Source: Pseudoalteromonas phenolica (GTDB lineage: Bacteria > Pseudomonadota > Gammaproteobacteria > Enterobacterales > Alteromonadaceae). From it: 64,000 nt of DNA. Of the stretch, positions 51,564-60,267 are shown piece by piece. Made by a program: the position numbers and the translations under genes. The notes under the pieces were generated by a model. It searched no databases and was not told the DNA's origin. It saw only the letters and a program-made list of their open reading frames with translations. The DNA lies in the NCBI RefSeq assembly GCF_001444405.1, contig NZ_CP013188.1:868001-932000 (forward strand), written 5' to 3'. Every line of letters starts with the position of its first letter. Positions within the stretch are counted from its first letter, which is position 1.

Positions 51564-53171
51564 CTAAGGCGTGTAATAAATCGGCGAGTTAGGGCCTACA
51601 GGTAGACCAAAACCGAACACCCAAATATAAAACAGAGCAACCCAACCAACAAAGAAGAACATACTGTACGGAAGCATAGTTGCTACTAGCGTACCTATAC
51701 CCATATCTTTTTTGTATTTAGTCGCAACTGCGAGTATTAGGCCAAAGTAACTCATCATAGGTGTGATCAGGTTAGTCACTGAGTCACCAATACGATATGC
51801 AGCTTGAATAGTTTCTGGCGCATAACCAATTAGCATTAACATTGGTACGAAGATAGGTGCAGTCACAGCCCATTGAGCTGAAGACGAGCCTAAGCTTAAG
51901 TTGACTAATGCACACATAAAGATAAACAATACAAATACTTCAGGGCCAGTTAGGTTTAGCGCTTGAAGCAGTGCCGCGCCGTTAATTGCTAAAATAGTAC
52001 CAAGGTTAGTCCACTTAAAGAAAGCAACGAATTGAGCCGCAAAGAATACAAGTACAATGTACATACCCATAGAGCTCATTGACTTACTCATGGCATCAAT
52101 GACGTCGCGGTCATTCTTCATGGTACCAACAACACGGCCATATACGAAGCCAGGGATTGCAAAGGTAACAAAGATGAATACTACGATACCTTTTAGGAAT
52201 GGAGAGCCAGCAACTTCACCAGTTTCAGGGTGACGTAAAATACCATTTTCAGGTACGATGGTTAATGCAAGAAGCGCAGACACAACAAGAAGAGATACAC
52301 CAGCCCATTTCAAACCAGACTTTTCTTTCGCGCTTAATTTTTCAATATTGTTTTCACTTAAATCGATGCTTGCTTCGTCAGGGTTGTATTTACCAAGGCG
52401 CGGTTCAACAATCTTTTCTGTAACCAATGTACCAACAGTGGCAATTAGGAAAACTGAAATCATCATGAAGTACCAGTTTGCTTCAGGGCCGACTTCATAA
52501 GTTGGGTCTATCATCTGTGCAGCAGGCGTTGTAATACCTGCAAGTAACGGATCGATTGTGCCAAGCAAAAGGTTTGCACTATAGCCACCTGAAACCCCAG
52601 CAAACGCGGCAGCTAGACCTGCAAGCGGGTGACGACCCAAGCTATGGAAAATCATTGCAGCAAGCGGAATTAAAACAACATAACCTAATTCAGATGCAGT
52701 ATTTGACAAGATTGCAGCGAACACAACCATGAAAGTAACTAGGCGTTTTGATGCACCCATCACCATACCGCGCATCGCAGCTGATAGCATACCTGAGTGC
52801 TCTGCAACACTTACACCCAGAAGTGCAACCAACACAGTGCCTAATGGCGCGAAGCCTGTGAAGTTAGTTACCAGGCCAGTAACGATACGTTGAAGACCTT
52901 CAGCACTTAACAGGCTGACTACTTCGATGACCCCATCAGGATCACGTCCTTTAGCGCCTTCAGGGCGAGGGTCAATGGCGCTTAAGCCAAACCAATCTGC
53001 TATACCACTGAAAATAACAATGGCAATACAAAACATAGCAAATAGCGTGATAGGGTGGGGTAACAAATTACCTAAAAATTCAACAGTTGCTAAAAAGCGA
53101 TTAAACAAACCCTGTGGTTTTTGTTCTGTTGATTGTTGATTTTCAGGCTTTGTCTCAACTGCGTTCGACAT
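51564..53171 (-). CDS. AbgT family transporter
   Basis: An inner-membrane protein of 535 residues with about nine to eleven TM helices. Typical AbgT text: FLGNLLPHPITLFAMFCIAI, GFAPLGTVLVALLGVSVAEH, GMLSAAMRG and LSNTASELGYVVLIPLAAMI in pieces, plus RIGDSVTNLITPMMSYFGLI near the end. E. coli AbgT imports p-aminobenzoyl-glutamate, while other members export sulphonamides. The true substrate here is not evident. It is a single gene flanked by a GST (same strand) and rnz (divergent). Confidence 0.92.
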   Translation of the reverse strand: MSNAVETKPENQQSTEQKPQGLFNRFLATVEFLGNLLPHPITLFAMFCIAIVIFSGIADWFGLSAIDPRPEGAKGRDPDGVIEVVSLLSAEGLQRIVTGLVTNFTGFAPLGTVLVALLGVSVAEHSGMLSAAMRGMVMGASKRLVTFMVVFAAILSNTASELGYVVLIPLAAMIFHSLGRHPLAGLAAAFAGVSGGYSANLLLGTIDPLLAGITTPAAQMIDPTYEVGPEANWYFMMISVFLIATVGTLVTEKIVEPRLGKYNPDEASIDLSENNIEKLSAKEKSGLKWAGVSLLVVSALLALTIVPENGILRHPETGEVAGSPFLKGIVVFIFVTFAIPGFVYGRVVGTMKNDRDVIDAMSKSMSSMGMYIVLVFFAAQFVAFFKWTNLGTILAINGAALLQALNLTGPEVFVLFIFMCALVNLSLGSSSAQWAVTAPIFVPMLMLIGYAPETIQAAYRIGDSVTNLITPMMSYFGLILAVATKYKKDMGIGTLVATMLPYSMFFFVGWVALFYIWVFGFGLPVGPNSPIYYTP

Positions 53172-53332
53172 AATGAAAAATACTCAATACCAAAATTGCC
53201 GCATAACCTACCACTTTTTTAATTTGAAATCATTTTTTTACCGTTAATTCACAGTAAAAACAGGACAAACACCATGACGAAAACCTGACAATTTGGCAAT
53301 ATAGACTCAACTAAACGTTAACCGTCTTTAAT

Positions 53333-54280
53333 ATGCACATTCACTTTCTTGGCACTTCATCAGGTGTACCTAGTCAAACTAGAAATACATCCTCCTCAGC
53401 AATTTCATTCGATAAAACAAAATCATGGGTTATGGTTGATTGTGGCGAGGCAACACAGCATCAACTACAAAAGTCTTCTCTGTCTTTTTTTCATTTAGAT
53501 GTTATCTGTATTAGTCATGTTCATGGAGATCATTGCTATGGTTTGCCTGGGTTATTGTCTTCTATGGCGATGAATGGAAAAAAATCTCCAGTTCATCTCA
53601 TCGCACCTAAAGAAGTAATTGCATGGTTGCACGCAACTTTTAATATGTCTGATACCAAACTATCCTTTGATTTAATAACGCATGATATTTGTGAAATAAA
53701 AGAATCATCTGATTTCAATTTTTGTAATATTGAAGTTATCCCTCTGAAGCATAGAGTGTCCAGCTTTGGTTTTAAGATTTCTGAAAAGCTTATCCCAAAA
53801 AAACTTAAAATTGAAAAGCTAACAAGAGACGGTATCAAAAGCGGTCCTCATTATAATAAATTACAAAAAGGGGAAGATGTTTTATTGGGTACACAGCTAC
53901 TTCTAAGTAAAGACTACACATTTCAAAGCTGGCAAACCCGACGTGTTATCGTTTGTGGTGATAACGAAAAGCCAACGCTTCTTTCCCCATGGTGTTCTGA
54001 CATTGATGTGTTAGTACATGAGTCAACGTTTACACATACTGACCTTCACAAGATAGGTTTTCACACAGGCCATTCAGATGCGAAAAGAGTGTCTGAATTT
54101 GCACAGCTTCAGCAAATCCCAACTTTAGTTTTAACGCATTTTAGTGTCCGATATCATGGGGAGCATGGGCTTGAAAGCGTAAGGCGAGAAGCTAAACACT
54201 ATTATTCGGGCAATTTAATTCTGGCAGAAGATTTTTTTACTTTTTCGGTAGAAAAACAAAAGTTGCAAATTGTACAATAA
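53333..54280 (+). CDS. rnz: Ribonuclease Z (metallo-beta-lactamase fold)
   Basis: The product has 315 residues. It starts IHFLGTSSGVPSQTRNTSS, has the zinc motif SHVHGDHCYGLPGLL (His62, His64, Asp66, His67), VICGDNEKP-like VIVCGDNEKPT, VHESTFTHTD and FHTGHSDAKRVSEFA with the AxDD-equivalent His. It should process tRNA 3' ends or act as RNase BN. The E. coli protein is close in size. Single gene, divergent from AbgT. Confidence 0.9.
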   Translation: MHIHFLGTSSGVPSQTRNTSSSAISFDKTKSWVMVDCGEATQHQLQKSSLSFFHLDVICISHVHGDHCYGLPGLLSSMAMNGKKSPVHLIAPKEVIAWLHATFNMSDTKLSFDLITHDICEIKESSDFNFCNIEVIPLKHRVSSFGFKISEKLIPKKLKIEKLTRDGIKSGPHYNKLQKGEDVLLGTQLLLSKDYTFQSWQTRRVIVCGDNEKPTLLSPWCSDIDVLVHESTFTHTDLHKIGFHTGHSDAKRVSEFAQLQQIPTLVLTHFSVRYHGEHGLESVRREAKHYYSGNLILAEDFFTFSVEKQKLQIVQ

Positions 54281-54350
54281 TTTCACTAAATTATAGCGCA
54301 TTCTTCACTTTGATATATGCTTAAAGCAACATCAACCTTTTTTAGTGAAT

Positions 54351-56447
54351 ATGCCTAATTTAAATATCAAAACACGTATCTTACTGTTTGTGGTAGTTTT
54401 CGAAATATTGGCATATTCGTCAATCGTATTATTTAGTAATGTTTATTACAGTCGTGCGCTTTCAGAGGTAAAAGAACAAGAAATCATCCAAACATTTAAA
54501 TCTAGCGCAAATAAAATTGATCATACTATCCTTCTGATGGAACAGAGCGCATATAACCTAGCACAACATGGGCAATCCCTTTACCTTCAACATCAAAAAG
54601 TTAATTTTGAAAAGGATGATTTAAAGCTTAAATTCAGCTCTATTTTGAAACAACACTTTACTTTCTTTGATCTTGCATTAGGTGGGGGAGTGTGGTTTGA
54701 ACCTAGTGTGGTCTTTGTTGATAGTGACTACTTTGGACCTTATGTATATCGTGATAACAAAGAAATCAAATTTAGTTGGGATTTAAGTAATGCTGAATAC
54801 GACTACCACAATCAAGAGTGGTATCAATTAGGAAAGCAAGCTGCAAAAAATTTACAACCAATTATCTGGACACATCCTTATATTGATGAAGCGGGTAGTT
54901 TAGCGCCTATGATGACGGTTGATGCTCCAATTATTTTAGATAGTGGTGATATGATCGGCATGGCAACGGTAGATTGGTCATTGTCATCGCTTACTGCATT
55001 TTTAGAAACAGTAAAGATTACCGAAAACTCATCGCCAATATTAATCCATAAAGCGTCAAATAAAATTATCAGCTTTCCGTTACAAACTGACTTAGTGATG
55101 CAGACAACCCCAAAAGAAAAATGGGTTTCATCATTGTACAATAGTTCATCAGTTACTCGGTTCAATACATCCAAAAATTTAACTCTCAATGGTAAGTTAT
55201 ATGACTTGTACTTTCTTGAAACAACCAGCGGCTTTATATTGGGCTTTTTTAGTCCTCATAAAGACATAGACAAAGAAGTCAGAGCGGTATCTCAAGTCAC
55301 CTTATTTGGGGGGGCTATTATTGGTGTTACTTTTATTATTTTAATCATTTTTATAATGAAACACCTGTTCAAACCATTCGATTTAGTTCTTAGCCAAATT
55401 AAGGGGTCAATTAAACACACAGCTCAAGATAAGGTGACAGTTCAAAAAATAGTTTATGATGAGCAAAATGAATTCACGCCAATAATAACTGAACTAAATG
55501 CTGTTTACTTGCAGGTAAACACGCATATTGCTGAAATTAACCAAGCAAATGCAGCGCTCCAAAATACACAGAATGAATTAGATAAACTCAACACTGAATT
55601 AGAACGTAAAGTAGAAACGCGCACAGATGAGCTTAACAAGAAAACCAAAGAAGCTTTGAAAGCGTTGTCAGAACTTCAAGCAATTCAGAACAAATTGATT
55701 GAACAGGAGAAGCATGCGTCTTTAGGCCGGCTGGTTGCAGGTATTGCCCATGAAATTAATACTCCAGTCGGTGTGAGTATAACAGCCTCCTCTTTTGTTG
55801 ATGATGAACTCAAATACCTTGAGAGTAAACTTCAATCATGTCAGTTATCAAAACAAGACTTAGTTAAAATCATTGCTGACCTTAAAGAAGGGTGCTTTAT
55901 TTTAAAAAGTAATTTGCAAAGGACAGCTGAGTTAGTTGCTAGCTTTAAACAAGTCTCTGTTGACCAGTCCTCAGAGTTATTACGTAAAATTGAGCTAAAT
56001 ACATACCTAAGCGATGTCATTCGAACATTGCAACCAAGAATAAACAATACCTCTCACAAAGTTAGCTTTGAATCTCATCATGAGGAAATCAATATACTTT
56101 GCAGTCCTGGAGCGATAGCGCAAGTCATAACGAATATTATTGAAAATGCCTTAGTACATGCTTTTGGAAAGCATGAGTCTGGAGAGGTAAGTATCTTATT
56201 ATCTAAATCAGATAAAGAAATTACCATTTTAATATCTGACAATGGAAAAGGCATGACGAGTGAAGTGTTGAGTTGTATTTTTGAACCATTTTTTACAACT
56301 AATAGAGAAAATGGTGGTAGTGGATTAGGAATGCATTTGGTTTATAACATTGTTTCACATCAGTTAAATGGCACCATAAATTGTTCTAGTATTTTGGGTA
56401 AGGGAACTCAATTCATTATTAAGTTCCCGATAAACTTAACGCAGTAA
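54351..56447 (+). CDS. Orphan sensor histidine kinase with periplasmic Cache domain
   Basis: The product has 698 residues from the ATG at 54351; a GTG at 54345 is equally possible. TM1 at about 9-29, a large periplasmic Cache domain at about 35-310 (GGVWFEPSVVFVDSDYFGPY, DYHNQEWYQLGKQA, MMTVDAPIILDSGDMIGMAT), TM2 at about 318-340, a HAMP-like/coiled-coil linker to 450, then the kinase: H box LGRLVAGIAHEINTPVGV, N box VITNIIENALVHAF, DNGKGM and GGSGLGMHLVYNI. No response regulator adjoins it. Its signal is unknown; such Cache kinases often sense organic acids or amino acids. Confidence 0.88.
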   Translation: MPNLNIKTRILLFVVVFEILAYSSIVLFSNVYYSRALSEVKEQEIIQTFKSSANKIDHTILLMEQSAYNLAQHGQSLYLQHQKVNFEKDDLKLKFSSILKQHFTFFDLALGGGVWFEPSVVFVDSDYFGPYVYRDNKEIKFSWDLSNAEYDYHNQEWYQLGKQAAKNLQPIIWTHPYIDEAGSLAPMMTVDAPIILDSGDMIGMATVDWSLSSLTAFLETVKITENSSPILIHKASNKIISFPLQTDLVMQTTPKEKWVSSLYNSSSVTRFNTSKNLTLNGKLYDLYFLETTSGFILGFFSPHKDIDKEVRAVSQVTLFGGAIIGVTFIILIIFIMKHLFKPFDLVLSQIKGSIKHTAQDKVTVQKIVYDEQNEFTPIITELNAVYLQVNTHIAEINQANAALQNTQNELDKLNTELERKVETRTDELNKKTKEALKALSELQAIQNKLIEQEKHASLGRLVAGIAHEINTPVGVSITASSFVDDELKYLESKLQSCQLSKQDLVKIIADLKEGCFILKSNLQRTAELVASFKQVSVDQSSELLRKIELNTYLSDVIRTLQPRINNTSHKVSFESHHEEINILCSPGAIAQVITNIIENALVHAFGKHESGEVSILLSKSDKEITILISDNGKGMTSEVLSCIFEPFFTTNRENGGSGLGMHLVYNIVSHQLNGTINCSSILGKGTQFIIKFPINLTQ

Positions 56448-56452
56448 ACTGA

Positions 56453-57256
56453 CTATCGTGCGTTAGTACTTTCAAAAATTTTGTCAGCAGAAGCGGCAAC
56501 AAACCCAGTATAAATCTCACCGTCAGGCTTGTTGTAACGAAGTGCAAATTCGTAGAAACAACTTGGAATTGCAAATTCACCATCAGAGAAAAGAACCTTA
56601 GCGTGATCAGCCAAAGTAGAAGATTGCTCTAAAAGAACTTCGGGTGAACCTTTGATTTCGCCACCTGATGCATTTAATTCAAAACCTGCATCTTTCAAAG
56701 ATGCATTTACAGCTTCGATAGTTTCAAAGTTTGCTAAGTGATTAATACTAACTGTGAAGTGATTTGCTCTATAACCCCATGCTGACATCCAGGCCGCATA
56801 TTCACTCTCTTCAAGTAGGGCTTTGTATGTTTCATTGCTTACTTGCCAGTGAGTACCAGAGTATAAGAAATTATCCGCAGTTACTGCTGCTTCATCTATT
56901 TGCTCTACCATATCTTTAACTATCTTTTGTAAAGACTCAGAGCATTTTTCAACAAGTAATTCAGAGATGAATACTTTAGGTTTAGTTGGATCAGTATGTT
57001 CGAAGTGTTTTGCATATAGTTTTTTTGCTTCGAAATGGTACTCGCCACACTCTTTATAACCTACAGCAAGGAAGTGCGCCGCAAGTTTTTCTAAACCCAC
57101 TTTCTCTAAATTAAAAGTTCGCAGTGCAATATGATCGTTGATAACGTCAGATTGTTGTGTAGAACCCAGAAGTTCATGAACTTTAATTGCTGAAGGTGTA
57201 ACTTCTAAATAGTTAGACCACAGGTTATCAAATAGTGTATCAACATTGTTGTGCAT
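56453..57256 (-). CDS. DUF1338 family protein (HglS/YdcJ-related dioxygenase-like)
   Basis: The product has 267 residues. DHIALRTFNLEKVGLEKLAA has the His and Arg of the DUF1338 metal/substrate site, YRANHFTVSINHL a second His, and PSCFYEFALRYN a Glu. The family includes HglS, which turns 2-oxoadipate into D-2-hydroxyglutarate in lysine catabolism; that enzyme is much longer (about 450 residues), so this is a short version. It is the third gene after argD/astC and astA on the same strand, 95 bases after astA, so a role in amino-acid catabolism is likely. Confidence 0.85.
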   Translation of the reverse strand: MHNNVDTLFDNLWSNYLEVTPSAIKVHELLGSTQQSDVINDHIALRTFNLEKVGLEKLAAHFLAVGYKECGEYHFEAKKLYAKHFEHTDPTKPKVFISELLVEKCSESLQKIVKDMVEQIDEAAVTADNFLYSGTHWQVSNETYKALLEESEYAAWMSAWGYRANHFTVSINHLANFETIEAVNASLKDAGFELNASGGEIKGSPEVLLEQSSTLADHAKVLFSDGEFAIPSCFYEFALRYNKPDGEIYTGFVAASADKIFESTNAR

Positions 57257-57351
57257 AATGGTTCCTTAGTTTAACGGCTTAACCGCTTAGTTTATGTATC
57301 GATTAAGCACGACACATAATCTAGTAACAAATTGATTAAAAAGATGACGTT

Positions 57352-58374
57352 CTATAGTGCGAAAATTCTTACTGTATCGGCATTTTCTAGGTTAAGAGCT
57401 TGAGCCTCTTTACGATTGATTTTTAGAATTTCAGCTTTTTCATCAAACAGTACGTTATCAGTAAATACAGCTCTAAAATCATTGAGCTTTTGGTTCGAAA
57501 TTGCGTAAGTCTGCCCACAGTTAATAGAGTCAACAATCTCAACGGACACAATATAAGATTCTTGTACAGTTCTTATATTTTCTAGTCTCGCCTCTATTGT
57601 TGGACCTGCGTCAAACAGATCAACATAGCCTCTATGTTCAAACCCCTCTTTTTGAAGGAGTCTAAGTGCAGGTTTAGTTTTCTCATGAACATGACCAATA
57701 ACGGCTTGTGCTTCGGGACTTAGTAAGTTCGCATAGATAGGATACTTAGGCATTAGTTCACTAATAAATACCTTATCACCTAAACCGACTAAATGGTCTG
57801 CTTGAGGAAATTCAATGGAAAAAAAGTGCTCTTGTAGCCATTGCCAAAATGGCGAGTGGCCTTGTGCATCACTTACTCCACGCATTTCTGCAATCACAGT
57901 ATCGCTAAAGCGACGGCTTTGGTCTGCCATAAAAGCAAAACGTATACGACTTAAAAATCGACCTGCAAGACCTTTGCGATATTGTTCACGTAAAAATAAA
58001 GTACAGATTTCAGAGCGACCCGTGTAGTCATTACACATACTCAATATTTCAACAGTGTTATACACGTTTAATGTACTTGAATGGTGAACCGTTTTACCTA
58101 GATGATAGTGGTAAAGAGGGACCTGTGTTCCAACCGCTGCTTCAATCGCTGTTGTGCCAACAATTTCATTAGTCTTTGTATCTTCTAATACAAACAAATA
58201 ACCTTCATCAAAAGGTGTCTCAACTTGTTTTGAGAAACTATTTTCAGAACGTGAAATTTTGTCTTGTAGTAAGTTGTCATCAACAGGTAAAGACGTGAAG
58301 CCATGACCAGACTCTATTGCGATTTGCTTTAAAGCTGCAAAGTCAGTGTTTTTTATTGGTCTTAAGATTTGCAT
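57352..58374 (-). CDS. astA: Arginine N-succinyltransferase
   Basis: First step of the AST pathway: succinyl-CoA plus arginine to N2-succinylarginine. It has 340 residues from the ATG at 58374 (MQILRPIKNTDFAALKQIAI); a GTG at 58392 has a closer ribosome site and is possible. Typical text: TKTNEIVGTTAIEAAVG, EILSMCNDYTGRSEICTLFL, REQYRKGLAGRFLSRIRFAF, EMRGVSDAQGHSPFWQWLQE and EGFEHRGYVDLFDAGPTIEA. It follows the aminotransferase by 35 bases and precedes the DUF1338 gene. astB and astD are not in the window. Confidence 0.95.
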   Translation of the reverse strand: MQILRPIKNTDFAALKQIAIESGHGFTSLPVDDNLLQDKISRSENSFSKQVETPFDEGYLFVLEDTKTNEIVGTTAIEAAVGTQVPLYHYHLGKTVHHSSTLNVYNTVEILSMCNDYTGRSEICTLFLREQYRKGLAGRFLSRIRFAFMADQSRRFSDTVIAEMRGVSDAQGHSPFWQWLQEHFFSIEFPQADHLVGLGDKVFISELMPKYPIYANLLSPEAQAVIGHVHEKTKPALRLLQKEGFEHRGYVDLFDAGPTIEARLENIRTVQESYIVSVEIVDSINCGQTYAISNQKLNDFRAVFTDNVLFDEKAEILKINRKEAQALNLENADTVRIFAL

Positions 58375-58409
58375 ATTAAAGTGAGGGGCCACTAGACCCC
58401 AATCCTATT

Positions 58410-59615
58410 TTAGCCGTTTACAACATCTGCAACTGCAAGCTCAAAACGAGCAAGACCCGCTTTAATATCGTCTTCTTCAATCACAAGTGATGGTGTGAAA
58501 CGAACTACATTTGTACCAGCTACAAGTGTCATTAGTCCATGTTTCATACTTGCAACTAGGAAGTCACGTGCACGACCTTCAAACTGTTCATTTAGAACAG
58601 CACCTAAAAGTAGACCTTTACCGCGGATTTCACTGAATACATTGTATTTTGTGTTGATGGCTTCTAGTAGTTCACGGAACATGGCTTCTTTTTGCTGCAC
58701 GCCAGTAAGGACAGATTCAGTATTTACTGTATTAAAAGCCGCTTCAGCAACAGCACAAGCTAACGGGTTACCGCCATATGTAGAACCATGAGTACCAATC
58801 TTAAGGTGCTTAGCAATATCAGTTGTTGTGATCATTGCACCAATTGGAAAACCACCGCCAAGTGCTTTTGCAGTTGTTAAAATATCAGGTGTCACATTTA
58901 AACCCTGATATGCATATAAATGACCTGTACGCCCTACGCCAGTTTGCACTTCATCGAAAATTAGTAATGCATTGTGCTGATCACACAATGCTCTTACACC
59001 TTCAGCAAATTCTTGCGTCGGAGAGATGATACCACCTTCACCTTGAAGCGGTTCCATCATAACTGCACATGTGTTGTCATCTATTAGTGACTTTAATGTT
59101 TCTAAATCGTTGTAATCACAGTGAACAATATCAGCAGGTTTAGGGCCAAAACCGTCAGAATAAGCTGCCTGACCACCTACAGTAACAGTGAAAAAAGTAC
59201 GACCGTGGAAGCCTTTGTTAAAAGCAATAATTTTAGATTTGTGCTCACCGTAATTATCAAGTGCAAAGCGGCGAGCAAGTTTAAGTGCAGCTTCGTTAGC
59301 TTCTGCGCCTGAGTTTGCAAAATAAACTTTATCAGCGAATGTTGCATCAGTGATTTTTTTAGCAAGTCTAAGCGCAGGTTCATTGGTCATTACATTTGAT
59401 AAATGCCAAATTTTTTCGCCTTGCTCTTTTAACGCATTTACAAGATTAGGGTGACTGTGACCTAAGCAGTTTACGGCGATGCCACCTGCGAAATCGATGT
59501 ACTCATCACCTTTTTGGTCCCACACTCGTGATCCTTTACCTTTAACAGGGATAACTTCTGAAGGGTTATAGTTTGGCACCATGACGTGGTCAAAAAGTTC
59601 GCGGTTTACTTGCAT
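58410..59615 (-). CDS. astC: Acetylornithine/succinylornithine aminotransferase (ArgD/AstC)
   Basis: A PLP aminotransferase of 401 residues that can act in arginine synthesis (ArgD) or breakdown (AstC). YIDFAGGIAVNCLGHSHPNL, FANSGAEANEAALKLAR, IIAFNKGFHGRTFFTVTVGG, the PLP-contact Asp in LIFDEVQTGVGRTG and the Lys in TAKALGGGFPIGAM are all intact. It is first in an operon with astA, which favours the AstC role. A Lrp-type regulator is divergent, 150 bases away. Confidence 0.93.
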   Translation of the reverse strand: MQVNRELFDHVMVPNYNPSEVIPVKGKGSRVWDQKGDEYIDFAGGIAVNCLGHSHPNLVNALKEQGEKIWHLSNVMTNEPALRLAKKITDATFADKVYFANSGAEANEAALKLARRFALDNYGEHKSKIIAFNKGFHGRTFFTVTVGGQAAYSDGFGPKPADIVHCDYNDLETLKSLIDDNTCAVMMEPLQGEGGIISPTQEFAEGVRALCDQHNALLIFDEVQTGVGRTGHLYAYQGLNVTPDILTTAKALGGGFPIGAMITTTDIAKHLKIGTHGSTYGGNPLACAVAEAAFNTVNTESVLTGVQQKEAMFRELLEAINTKYNVFSEIRGKGLLLGAVLNEQFEGRARDFLVASMKHGLMTLVAGTNVVRFTPSLVIEEDDIKAGLARFELAVADVVNG

Positions 59616-59765
59616 AATACTGCCTCTAAAACTTGTGTTTAATAATTGTTTTTTACTATCGCTTGATAGTTTTCATAATTATCACTCTGATATAGTGAAA
59701 TTTGCAGTGCAATATTTTTCAAATTGATAGATAATTTTGTCAATATAACCAACTTAATGGTCATT

Positions 59766-60194
59766 ATGATAAAAATACAAGATGAAAAGTTGATAGCACT
59801 GTTAAGAGCTAATGCCAGAACGAGCATTTCAGATTTAGCACGAATGCTCGATCAGTCTCGTTCAACAGTCCAGAATAGGCTTCTAAAACTAGAGCAAGCG
59901 GGAATAATTAAAGGTTATAGTGTTGAATTTGGAGAAGAGTATTTAGAAGGACTCGTTTCTGCACATGTTTCTGTTAAGGTAAAGCAGAAGCTAACTACTC
60001 AAACAACGGTTGCCTTAAAGCATCATAGTAACGTAACCGCATTATATGCAATAAGTGGTGAATACGACATGATAGCCATTGTGGAAGCACAAAGCTTACA
60101 GCAACTTAGTAGCATACTCGATGATATTGGAGACTTGGATGGGGTAGAACGGACAAACTCTTCTGTCATTCTTGAAACGAAATTCAAACGCTAG
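59766..60194 (+). CDS. Lrp/AsnC family transcriptional regulator
   Basis: The product has 142 residues from the ATG at 59766 (an ATG at 59757 is possible). The AsnC-type helix-turn-helix is clear: LIALLRANARTSISDLARML and DQSRSTVQNRLLKLEQAGII. The C-terminal ligand-binding RAM domain follows (YSVEFGEEYLEGLVSAHVSV, TALYAISGEYDMIAIVEAQS). Its divergent position next to astC-astA-DUF1338 suggests it senses arginine or another amino acid and controls that operon and itself. Confidence 0.88.
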   Translation: MIKIQDEKLIALLRANARTSISDLARMLDQSRSTVQNRLLKLEQAGIIKGYSVEFGEEYLEGLVSAHVSVKVKQKLTTQTTVALKHHSNVTALYAISGEYDMIAIVEAQSLQQLSSILDDIGDLDGVERTNSSVILETKFKR

Positions 60195-60267
60195 CTATTT
60201 AAAAACACTGAAACTAATTTTCATGCAGTAAGGAAATATATATTTAAATGCATACTTTTTATGCAAT

